The notes under the pieces are model-generated. The model worked only from the letters and a program-made list of their open reading frames with translations. It did not search any database and was not told the DNA's origin. The position numbers and the translations under genes were made by a program. This document shows positions 50,800-62,235 of a stretch of DNA of 64,000 bases, in pieces. Position 1 is the stretch's first letter. Each line of letters starts with the position of its first letter. This stretch comes from Rhynochetos jubatus (Eukaryota; Chordata; Aves; Eurypygiformes; Rhynochetidae): assembly GCA_027574665.1 (NCBI GenBank), contig CM050656.1:8383501-8447500 (forward strand), given 5' to 3'.

Positions 50800-51560
50800 T
50801 CAAATTCATCATTTCTGGTGGAGTACTAAAGCCAGAAAGTCCTCAGACTGGCATACACTCCTGAAGGGAGACCAAAATAAAATTGAATGAAATCTAAAAG
50901 CAGTAGCTAAAAGGGCAAAACAGAAGCAGAACAAAATAACACTTTCAGGTGACATGACAGCTGCATAGCATCACCGTTGTAGGAATGCATTTTTGTGGCT
51001 TTACCATAGAGAGTAAATGTATTACCCCTATTTGAAAAACTCTGCAACTTTATAGAAGGTCATGTGAGAAGTTAGCAAAGGGGATTATTAAACTGAAGAA
51101 GGTCATTAGCATTAAAAGGACACCCTTTGAAGTCTTGCCCAAATGAACTAAGGAAAAAAACCGCAGTACACTCTGGCAAGTTAAATGCAAACCCATAATA
51201 ATAGAGGACAAAAACAATTTTGAAGAATAACTTGCTAAAGGCATAAAAACTAATAATAAAAACTTTTTTTCAAACACATCAGAGGCAAGAAGCCTGCCTG
51301 AAGGTCTATAAGGTTGATAGATGATCAAGATGTAAAAGAAGTGCTCAAGGAAAATAAGGTCTTTTCAGTAAAGCTAAATGAATTATTTGCTTTGGTGTTC
51401 ACTGTGAGGAGCCTAAAGGGAATTCCCAAGTTAGAGCCGCTCTTTGTAAGGGACAAGTCAGATAACATGGGTAACAGTAGTTTAATGGTACATATCATTT
51501 TGGAAGAGGAATTTGTAACTTGTACATCTGTTTGTTAGACTTTTTTGGATGAATTGACAA
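50800..51560 (+). pseudogene. Decayed CR1-like LINE ORF2 fragment (old subfamily)
   Basis: The + strand encodes, in order, WQVKCK (from 51174), NNFEE, a stop at 51228 where the family has glutamine, LAK, NNKNFF (to about 51268), then after a one-base frame change at the T7 run 51264-51270, KHIRGKKPA, a stop at 51299, and DDQDVKEVLK, KLNELFALVFT, KLEPLFVRDKSDN. These follow the CR1 ORF2 stretch between the endonuclease and reverse transcriptase domains (typical forms WQIKCK, FEEQLAK, NSKNFF, KLNEFFASVFT, EPFF). Similarity is weaker upstream of 51160 and fades after 51560. Orientation is opposite to the young CR1 copies, and the decay (two stops, one frameshift) marks it as ancient. Confidence 0.8.
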
Positions 51561-53130
51561 ACATAAAGGCAATCTACTGCCTGTTGCATCTTGAATTTCT
51601 TAATTCAAAAAACTCTGGCAAAGTCGCTAACCAAATTATTTTAAAGAAATTAAGAATCTGAGTTGTCACTGGATATGTCATTCAATCCTTCCTCAGGATT
51701 AAAGACAAATTATTTTAATGGACACACAATAATATTTGTTCTGCTGAAAGGAAATCTCGGTTCTTCCCTTCTGATTATCCCGTGTACCTCTGCATACCTG
51801 TAACTATGGTGCTTGAGGCTACCTGAACCTTGGTGGAGGTAGTATTCAGTGCCACACAGCATCACAAACCCGCCAAAAAACAGATGTGAAATTGTATTTT
51901 GAATGGGAAGATGAAAGTCTGCAAACAGGATGATTTCCCTAGATAAATGAGAATTATCCTCAGTGGAGGCCATTGTGTTGTGTTTGTGACAATACACAAA
52001 GGTATAGGCTAGGTCCCTTGATTTCTTGACTTATTCCAAAACAGTAATCCCAAATAATCCTGTAGATGGATTCTTCACTGCTTGTTTTCGTTTTATCCCT
52101 GTTTTACTGTGTCATCCAGAGCCTGTGCCTGAGAACAGGAATCCTGTGAGAAGAAAACAGCAGCTGCCTAACAGCTTAAAGAAAGGTGTAGTAAGTAATG
52201 GATCCAGTGGGGATATTTTAGGCAGATAGGCTTTAGTTACAGAGTGGATGGTTAGAGCTGAACAAATAATACTGTTGCTCTTTTGAAAAGTGTAACAGAT
52301 ATCCTTTATGATTTCAAGTTGCCAGAATCTTTGCCTTTTTGAAAACTCATCCTATGAGAATTATAATGAAGCAGAGCTGCTTCCAGGGTTGTTATTTTTC
52401 TTAAATCTGAAAAACTGCACTTTTAGACTCATAGGCATCAAAAATAGCTTAATGCCGGTAGCATCACTAGCTGGATTTTGCAGGCAGCAGCACTGCAGTT
52501 TTGCATATGTTTTCTTGATCTAGAGCCCAGTTTAAGCTGTTGAATGGGTTCTGTGTCTATAATGTTCCCTAAGTGCTATTATGCAAAGAGTTTGCTTATT
52601 TGAATCATGAATCAGTCTCTGGATGGCTGCAAGTTCTTATATTTCATGGCTGGTTTTCATGATGTATGTGATATATTTGTAGTGTTGCTCAAGCTGCAAT
52701 GGAACAAGACTTAATTCCTGGTCTTGTTAAAGCTTTTCTGCTGACTACCTTAACTAGTACGTGCTTATAAAATATCCCAAATTCAGGGGACCACTATATG
52801 CAAAACAGCTGGGAAGGTTCCTCAGACAAGAAAACTATATTAGTATCTTAAATTTCTCAAGTCATAGTTAACATGATAGATTGTAGTTTCCTACATGGAT
52901 GCGTTCAGTCATCTTTTCAGAATCTGATTACTATGTGTCCTGTGAAAAATCCAATTAAAATTAATGTATTAATTAGCAGAAGTTTAATTTTCTTCTTGTC
53001 AGGAGATATATTGTGATGTTGGAATTTTACAGCATCAAAGTTAGCTTTAGTCCCCATCTTATAAGTATTTTGAAAGCTTCTACTTGCTGTCTTCTGCAGT
53101 GCTGACACCAGTGGATCAATAGGTTTTTAA

Positions 53131-53205
53131 AACCAGACAGGAATCACTGTGATAATCTAGTCTGACTTACAAAGTACTAAATATCATCCATCATGGTTTT
53201 CCTAA
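53131..53205 (-). mobile_element. Ancient CR1-like LINE 3' tail remnant
   Basis: The + strand segment ccagacaggaatcactgtg followed by ataatctagtctgac resembles the antisense tail of old sauropsid CR1 elements (ccagaagggaccattgtgatcatctagtctgacc). Beyond it only a weak match continues to about 53205. It is short and diverged, so the call is tentative. Confidence 0.45.
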
Positions 53206-56200
53206 ATGGGCATCAAAGTCTGAGCTTCCCCAACTTCTGGTGGCTTAGCTGTTAGAGAGAATGACTGATCTAAAAGAGCTTAGAGGCTTTATCTCACAAG
53301 AGCATCTGGAATATCAAATCTTTCTCCAAATATCTTCAAAATCTCATCCCTGTGATGGTAAGGTTGTTAAGCTCTTTTTTATTTTTTTTAAACGAATTAT
53401 TTCATTTTCTCTTCAGTATATCTATCTTCTGGGAAGTGACATATAGGAAACCGCAGCATGGAGCAGGATTACTGAGCTGGGTCACTTTGGCCTGAGCTGC
53501 AGCATCTGAACATATTTTGTGTGGCAAGACCTCCTGAGTGTGCAGAACGCTAGTGGTACTCGAGCACATGAGCTGGCTCCCCCGTTTCTGTTGAGGTTGC
53601 TCACGTTCCAGGGTGACTCCTTTAGACAGATAGCGGATGATTATTTCACTGCGTCTCAAAACATGGTAAGATGAAGAGGAAGGGTCACATTCTGAGGACT
53701 GATAACCCTCAGTTCACATAAACGTGCGTCTAGAAGAAACAGAGGGTTGCCTGAGCATAAAGAGTAAAGTCTAAGTTAAGATGAACACACCACGGAGCGC
53801 TTGCAGCAAGCAGGAGAAGTGAACGATGCAATTAATATTGCTGAAAAGGGAGCTCTGCAAAACAATTTGCTTGCAAAGTTTGTAAAGCAAGTACAGCTTT
53901 GCTCCCTTCTTCATCATGGACATTTTGGTCTAGTTTACCCTTTTTATGCATTGATGTACAGAATTTGATGGGGTTTTTGGTAGTTTTGATGCTTTTGCTC
54001 AATTAATAACACTGCAGGAAACGTAATGCTACTAATGCTGCTGTTTTATTGAGTTAAATAGGTTGTTGCTTTAAAGGTTTTATTTATGAACTGTCTCCTA
54101 AAAGATAATTTTCTAACTGCAAGAATATCTTGCATTTAGGTTTGGATTTTCAAAAGCACCTTCTGAAATAAATTCCTGTCCTGTCTCATTATAACATAAA
54201 TCCAAAATTCCAAAGTTTAAATGCAAGTCAGGAATCAGTTTAGGTCCTAGTGTAATCACCTCCGGAAAAGACCCCATCAACAACACGTTATTTGAAGCCT
54301 GTTTACTTAGGTGTACATAAGAAAAATATTTTTCTGTCTGAGTTCAACTAATCTACTGTTTTGTATTTTTCGGAAAATAAACTGCCTTCATCTTAGTACT
54401 GGTCTTCTGCTAGGGAATTTGTGGTGGTTTATGACTTCCCCCAAAAAGGGTACTCACTGTAGAGTTAAATCTCAGCAGGAGTAGATTTAATCCTCCCTGA
54501 TGACTTGTAGTCTGTGGAAACATTATTACCTGTGCTTGGTTGGTGAGCCTGCCCTTCAGGATCTGGATGTTCTCCTATTGCTGCAGTTAACTCATGCAAT
54601 AGAGACAGATTTTTATTCTGTTTATGTCTGTTGATAATGGCTGTATTGATCTGCTCTGATGTAAGCAAAGGTTCACAGTTCACCAGATGTTGCTAAGGGT
54701 ACCAGACTATTGCTGCCACCAGCAGATGCATTCCATCATCCCTCAACCTCCCTGTGTGAGAACCAGAGCAGCAGGATGCCACACGTTGGTGACTCAAGAC
54801 ATGGCATGTGTCGGTGTCTGGCATATGTCAGAGTTGGATGCCTCTAAATTAGAGAGTATGGGTTTTGTCATGTTTGTTTTTTCTGCCAAGCAATACAGGG
54901 GCGTTTAAAGGGTAGTCTAATTTTCAGCTGTTTGGAAATGAAAGCCTTGATGACAGTGCTGTGCAAGAACACCTATGAATTTTGTTTTCAAATAAACAGC
55001 ATTCCTTTCCTTAAAAATAACCACAACAGAAGTTGCTGAAACCACACTGAGCCAGGGGTAGAGAATGGTGAGGAAGGTGGGCAGTTGTCCGACCTGACAG
55101 CTCTAGGCAAATGACTTAATTATCTCCTTGCTTGCTCAGTTCAACAAGGGATTTTCACTAAAACGCAAAAGCTAAGAGGAAAAGTTTTGAGCCTAAATTC
55201 TTACAAGCTGTAGAAGTGAGAACTGCTGAATCTCCTAATACTGCTTGGGGGATTTGGCTCTTTGTTTAAAAAACAATTTAAATCTGTTTACCTGATTTTC
55301 CTAGCACAAAATCCCAGTTGTCCTTTGAAATAAGAATTATTCTAACTCTGCAATAGTGAGTATGTCTCATCGTAACAGAATAATTTAATGGGGTTTAGAC
55401 CATTTTTAAAAGCAAGAGGCCTGAGACTATAGCTGGGAAGGGGTGGTGGTGAGAGAACAGGACTAGCTGTTAGATTATTAAGTTGCTTTTTTTCCCCAGA
55501 GTCCAAGGTGGAGGAGAGATTAGCTGATTTAAAGGGCAAGCTGTTTCCTTTTTTTTCTTCTCCTTGAGAACCGAAAAATGCTGATTGCTTGATCCCATCT
55601 CGTCCTGGTTCTAGTCTGTTAATTCCAAAGATCATTCTCCAAGCAGCAGAGTTACTTTCTAACAAGATTAGAGGGAGAGAGGCAGTCAACTGCTCAGTTG
55701 CACTCTGGAGACCCTTGGAAAGTATGATTTGGAGTGGGTTGGCTAGAGTAGTGCAAAGAGACCCGTCCGACCTAGTGTACTATTGCAAGGATTTTATACC
55801 TGTCACAACAGTGGATTGTTCTCTGCAAAACCACTTAGCCATTATCGGCTGTGTTAGTCAAGCTGATGTATACTGCTGTTGTATAATAAGGTGGTATTCT
55901 GTACAGAGTGTTTGCAAACAACTTTGTTGATTTCGTCACTGTTGTAATAGCACAGGGCAATGAAAATGTGTTTCGTAGTGGGCATTGTGATTTTATGTTA
56001 TTAGTGAAAATAACTTCAAATGTAGTTCGCTAGATCTGAAACGCAGAAATTCATCCAAGTGAAATATTATTTTAGCTTTTAGTCTTGTTCTGAGCCTGCC
56101 AGTATCTTCTACTGAAGTCAGTGGAAGCTGTAAATGATTGCTGTGACTGCTTTCAGCCATTCAGATTGATTTATCATCTGAACTCATTAATAGCTGTGCA

Positions 56201-56399
56201 CTGAGAGCAGTATCAAAAGCCTATTTGTCTATACATATATTACACCTATAGAGTGCTTTATGCATTGTTTTCCTGTTGATTATGTATTTTGCAAAGGTAT
56301 TTATCTGCATCTCTTCCCTGTGGAGTTCAGGAGTATGATTGGATCTAGTTACGCAGCAGTTCAGGGAGAGATCAGAGCACTTGGATTAAAGCTTGGGAG

Positions 56400-56765
56400 C
56401 CATTTACCAGGCCATTACAAAAACTGTGGTCTGCACTGGGTACCCAGGCCCAAAATGCCAAGGAGAAGCTGCCATCTGGCTCTGCAGGCTGGCCAGAAAC
56501 AAAAAGGCCCGTGCTAATTGGAGCACAGCCCCTCAGTTAGCTGTAGGGAGCCATCCTGCAGGAACTCAGAGACCAGACGGATGACCTGATAGGAATTTTC
56601 CTTCTCTAACCTGTGTGATGAAGAGTTGGCTGGGGTGCACTGCCAGCTGCCACCCTCTTTCAGGACCCTGTAGAGAGAATAAAGCTGAACTTTGGCTAAC
56701 GGGCTCTGTACCCTGGCTTGCTTTGTTAATAACGAAGTTGATGCCCTCTTGAACCACACTGGGAC
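56400..56765 (+). mobile_element. Possible solitary LTR-like segment
   Basis: This block is richer in G and C than its flanks and has a canonical AATAAA at 56678-56683, followed by an 80-base stretch (ggctctgtaccctggcttgc, then tttgttaataacg) that resembles an R-U5 end and closes near ccaca at 56759. No TATA box, no clear TG start, no target duplication and no convincing primer-binding site were found, and no retroviral coding sequence lies beside it. It may simply be unique intron sequence. Confidence 0.25.
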
Positions 56766-59700
56766 TCGATGGTGTATTTTAGATTATTTTTTATCCTTTG
56801 GACAGGAATTAGTGGAACAGACTGCAGACAGAACAGACTCAGTTATCCCTCCCTTAGTTTTCACTTGGCCATGGCTTTCTTCAGGCTCGTAGAGTAGTTG
56901 TAGTAATGCGTAAGTGAAGCTCAGAAAATATGATTAGGGAATTGTTCTGTTTCACCAAGAGTGGGCAGTGATACCGATTTACCTTAGGGCATGCAAATGT
57001 TTAAGTCATCCTGAAATCAGTACTCACTCCCTATGTTCTCTGAAAAGCCCTCGGATTAGTGCTTGGCAGCTGTTTAGACTGAGTGTGACAGTTCTCCTCA
57101 ACATCATCTCCTGACTTTAACCAAGCCTCTATTCAGCCCTCAGCACTGCAGTTTGCCCACTTTTCCCTCAGTCTTCAAGGCAGGGACTTGCCTGGACCGT
57201 CATTTGTTAGCTCTGACGCAGGAGGCTTCAACTCTTTGGTCCCCAGATAGGGGAGGCATGCTCTTGGGATCTTCTAGTGCACACTGTAGTCTCCCTGTTA
57301 GTGGAAATGGCCCTCTTGTGCCTTTGGCACCCTTTGGACATGGATTTTCTGTGGAAGCAGTTAAGATCCCTAGGAAGGCTGCTAGAAGTCTGCTTGAAGA
57401 ACAAGGTCATCCATAGGATGCTTTTTTCATGGCCTGTAAGATGAAATGTAAATAGGAAATGACAGATTGGGGGAAAAATTACTTACAAAGTCAACCCTAA
57501 ATACAGACTTGCTTATTTATGCTTATGTATGTTTGGGTCAAATTTCTCTGATCTGGCTGTCTAGAAAGACTCTTCACACCATCCTGAAGCTTTGAAAGAC
57601 AAACAGCATCATTTCCGTTGGTTCTGGGCATGGGAAGGTACACTTGGTTTCTGACCATCTGAAAATTAGGCTGCTCTGACTGTCACTTTCATAAACAAAA
57701 TAGCTAGTTCTGGTATGCAAGCGTGTCGATGCTGTTCCAGCTTTCTCTGAGCTTTGTTATTTCAGTACCAGTAAACTCCATTTATTTTAACTTCCCTCTG
57801 CTCGTCTGAACTAATTAAACTTTGTATTCTGTACTTTTATCATGGTGCTACTCAGCCCTTGTGCATCAAAATTAAAGGAGAGGAGGAGAATAAGACACAA
57901 AAATTTAGAAGGTTAAGTGACATGTTTAAAAATGAAGAATATGGAAAGGGGCAATTTGGCTGTAACAATGTGAGATCAGAAATTATATTTGCAAAAATAG
58001 GATATTTCTAAGATCATCTGCTTTTTTCTCCCCACTCACAGTATCTTTAAAAATGCATCTGGTAATGGCCTTGAGGACTGTAGCTTTCAGAAACAATTCT
58101 CAGACAGGGTATGTATGAAAAACCCTGCTGAAATTTCACTCAAAGTGCAAAAGGACAAATAGTCAGCCAGACAAATGGAGACGGAAGGGCAGAGAGAGGA
58201 TGTTAGCTTTCCCCTGAACTTCTGGTAGCAGTAGGCATTTTAAAGTAATTTTGAATAACCTCATGGAATATGAAAGAAACAACTATACTGTACATTGGGC
58301 AATAACTGAGCAGGCTTGACATATTTTGCAAGGTGACACTCTTGGATGTAATAAAGTGGATGGATTGAATTTAGTAACAAAATAAGTAACACACAGGTTA
58401 TTAAACTCTCCGTGTTATTCATGACCATATTGCATTCAGCAAAACTTTCCATTCTTAAATCTGCTGAAAGCTGCCATGGAAAATCTAGTCTGACCCCAGG
58501 GAGCAATGCAGGAGTCTAGGGAATGCCATAGCAGGCACATGGCCAGTTTGTTTTAGAGCATACTGAGCCTTTCTGATGCATTAAGGTGATGTGCTAAGAG
58601 AATAAAACCTAAGTAACAGTTGGTTAGACATCTCAGGGGAGTTGCTGACTATTCTTATGGCATAATAGAAGGTGGTGACCACCTTGTCTCCTTTGAAGAC
58701 TTGTTCTCCTCTCCAATGTCCAGCCAAATGAGGAATCTCGAGACAAAAAACTCCACCTTGATATTTTTTAAGGTGTGTCAGAAAGGAAAATTACTTAGGA
58801 ATTTTGCTTGAGGGGCTGCCTGCTGCCAAGTGGCCTTCAGGTATTCAGTCACCTGGCAGCGGCACTTCACCGCTTGAAGAAATCTTAGAGCTATGTGTGA
58901 GGGAAAGATAAGAGTGCTTGGGAAGAAATGGCATTTATTCTGCATAAAGATGCATCTGCAGCCTCCCTACTGGAATATAATCCTTACAGTTCTGGGGTTA
59001 TTTCAATCAACCTTAGAAGGCGGCCTCTTAAACCTGGCCATCATTCAAACGGATTTGCCCACTGCAGCTGTGGCACGGCCACAACCAGCTGTGGAGCATG
59101 CTGCTATCCCCACCACAACATGATGAATCATTGATTTCTGGTTTAAGCTGCACCTACGGAGTCAAAGGAAAATAGAACAGGAAGGTGAGCCTAATTTGAG
59201 GGGAAAAGGGAGAGAAGCAGGCAGGAATCAAATGAAGCATGTATGTTTGCTAGAAGTTAGTGGGCCATAAGCATGTCATCATTTGCTGAGTTCATGCAAG
59301 GAAAACTAATCCCTGTTGTTAAAAACCTGCCTGTTTTGTTATGTGGTCAAATTCTGTGACTGTGTTGAAAATTCAAACCTTTATAGTTGACACATTTGGG
59401 CAAAGCGATCATTACAGTTTCCCACTTCTTCCTTTCTAAGCAATTGATGTTTTAAAAGTTAGATCTTAAGTTTCTTGCACCATATCAGGTGCCAGGTTCA
59501 GTCACCCAAAGTCCATTTGTAAGCCCTGCCAACAGGACGAGGAAGGTGGAGATGCTCTTGTTTTCCTCCCTGTGGGGACCATAATTTGGTAAAGGAAGGA
59601 GCTGATCCCTTTTGCTATAGATGGTTCACAGACTTGAAAATGACTTTTTACTGGTGCAACGAATGCTTCACTTTGTGCCAGCAACTGGCCTATCCCTTTG

Positions 59701-62130
59701 GACATTGAAGGAGCAGATGCCTGATTAGCCTATTATTTGCTATGGTTGAAATAGCTGAATTTTGATGAAAGAGACTTTACTGTAATCATTGATTCATGAC
59801 ACAGATGCTCATATCGTGCATTAGGCTGCTTAACCTTCTGCAAATCTAGTTGCCCCATGCACCCTTTCATAAATATCCTGGCAACTGCTTTGTCTTCTTT
59901 CATTCTCTGTGAGGGGGAAGCTTGGGAGCCCTCAAATTGGTCCTTAGTGCCGTTAATGTGTGTATCAAATGCAAGCAGAAGACACTGAATGGCACCGGGC
60001 ACCTTGTGGCTTAGGCATACTGCTGGCTTTTAGAGGAATGAAGAGATCCCGGTGCTGAGGTGGAGGGGGCTTGCTCCAAATCCTGCCATGCACTGCCTGA
60101 GTCTGGAAAGCTGAGCTGGGGCATCCCAGAGAACAGGTCTCTCAGGAGATCCCTGTATTTCTGGGGCAGGAATTCATTGCTCCATTTTCTTCTCTGGAGC
60201 AAGTATTGGAGACCCTTGAAGGAGGGACAGGGCTAGTCTGAGCACTGCAGCTTTGGGAACGCTGAGTCCCCACATGCAATAGCTCGTCCCTGAATCATCA
60301 TTCTCCTCCTGGTCTCCTCCTGGGCTGATCACACTTTGCTATCGGAAGGGCTAAGAAGAAAATAAGAAATTTCCTTGTCAGAGAAGAGTTCAGCCGTGGA
60401 GATGAGAAAGGCTGAGCGTTGATGGACTGGGCTGCTCCATACAGCTCGCAGCAGCCCATTCCATGGTGGTTTCACAGCTGGAGGGCTCCTTAAAAACTAG
60501 CCAAATCTGTTTTAAGCAGGTCCCATATGGGTGTAAAAGCGCAGTGGAACAATTAACTTATGCTGTCTGAAGGCATGAAACTTTCTTTCACAGCATCCCC
60601 TTCCTCGGTAACAACAGACTTCCCTAGATATGATCCTGAATTCAGGAGAGGATTGTCACAAATGTCGTTCGAATGGGCTAGGTGTCAGTAGGAAAGCAGA
60701 CCCTTTAAAAAGGCCTTTTCAAATGCATTTTTTATCCGTTTCTTAACACCCATCTCCCCAAGACACATTGGTTCTCATATGCTTCCTTTTTTATCAGTTG
60801 CCTACTGTACATCCAGGGGCTGGAGAAGTGAGGAGCCCAAAGAGGCCGAGCTGAAAAAAGAAGCTGGATAAACATCGATTGTGTTTCAAAATCTGAATAA
60901 TTGTTCAGTCTGTACTGTTGGGAAGAGAAAAGGAGTTAAAGATTTGCTCTCTGTTTGGTGTGATAAATGGCACGTTCTGTGTAATACCAATGATGGATGC
61001 AGCCTGAAAGGTCAGGGGAATTCCCAGCACAGGGTCTGACCTTTATTTTACTCAGTTCTCCACACTGAGTTTAGAATAAATTCACCAGTTAGAACGAATC
61101 TACCACTGGAGGTTTTCTCTTTGTGTTTTATTTTTGAATGAGCTCTTTTCCTTTAAATTCTTCTGGGGGATTTTTATTTTTTGTGTGGTGGGTTTTTTTG
61201 GGGTGGTGTTATGTTTTTTCTGGGTTTTTTTAGGAGCAGGAGGAGGTGAAGAGAACATTTTTAGAAAATATTTGGAAGATTTCAGAGACCAAACAAAGAG
61301 GAGACGCTTTCTATTTTGGAGCTTTGAGATTAGTCATGCTGCTGTCTGTTTTGGAAAAGTGTTGATATAATAGGGACCCAATCTTGTGTTAATATGTGTG
61401 GACTGATATAGCCTTCTCTATGCTGCAGAAATACTTCCAGCTGTAATAAATTGGAAGCCCTTTTTTCTGAGAAGAGCAATTATCAGAATCCAGTGTATTT
61501 CTTCTCTTTCCTGTCACCTAACTTTGTGCTATCTTCTAGATTTTTTGACTTGCATAAGCCCCGCAGAGAAAAGGATTTATTTAGTGTTGACCAAAGGTTT
61601 AGCAGTGTAAGTTAAGAGGAAGAAGTTAAGGGGAAAACTTCTCTTACTGTGGATTCTATTAGACTGTTGGAGCAATCTCCCAGTTAAAACAGAAAAAGGG
61701 ACTAATTTTCTAAGTGATTGAAATCTGGCACAGAGAAATTCTTTGGGTATTTGCTGTGTCCAGACCATGACCCACTACTTAGTAGTTCTGCGGGAATCAC
61801 TAAGAGGGTACTTGTAGTACCGCATCCTAAATAAGAGGACATGCACTGGTGGTGTTTGTGAAAGAAGGATGGAGGGACCATTTTTCTACCTGAAAAAGCC
61901 CCACTGGTGGCAAAAGCGAGGATCCCATCACATCTGCTGGATGCTGTTGGCTGCTGTCCTCAGCCTGGTGCTGATTCACCTGAGGGAACTGCCGTTTCTC
62001 AACCTCAGTCTCACACCAAGGGGTTTCTAAGAATTCCAAATCTCTGAACATATTAAACATATCCAGAAGAGCAACCCAGCCCTAGCAATAAGCCTGCTCT
62101 TACCAGTTTTGAACCTGTCATAGTGAAGAT

Positions 62131-62235
62131 TATTGTATTGTATTGTATTTTATTTTATTTTATTTTATTTTATTTTATTTTATTTTATTTTATTTTATTT
62201 TATTATTTTATTTTATTTTATTTTATTTTATTTTA
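62131..62235. repeat. Pentanucleotide microsatellite (TATTG)3 then (TTTTA)n
   Basis: Three TATTG units (62131-62145) pass into about 18 TTTTA units, interrupted once near 62201-62205 by a shortened unit. The TATTG start suggests the array grew from a variant unit by slippage. Arrays of this length are normally polymorphic. Confidence 0.97.
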
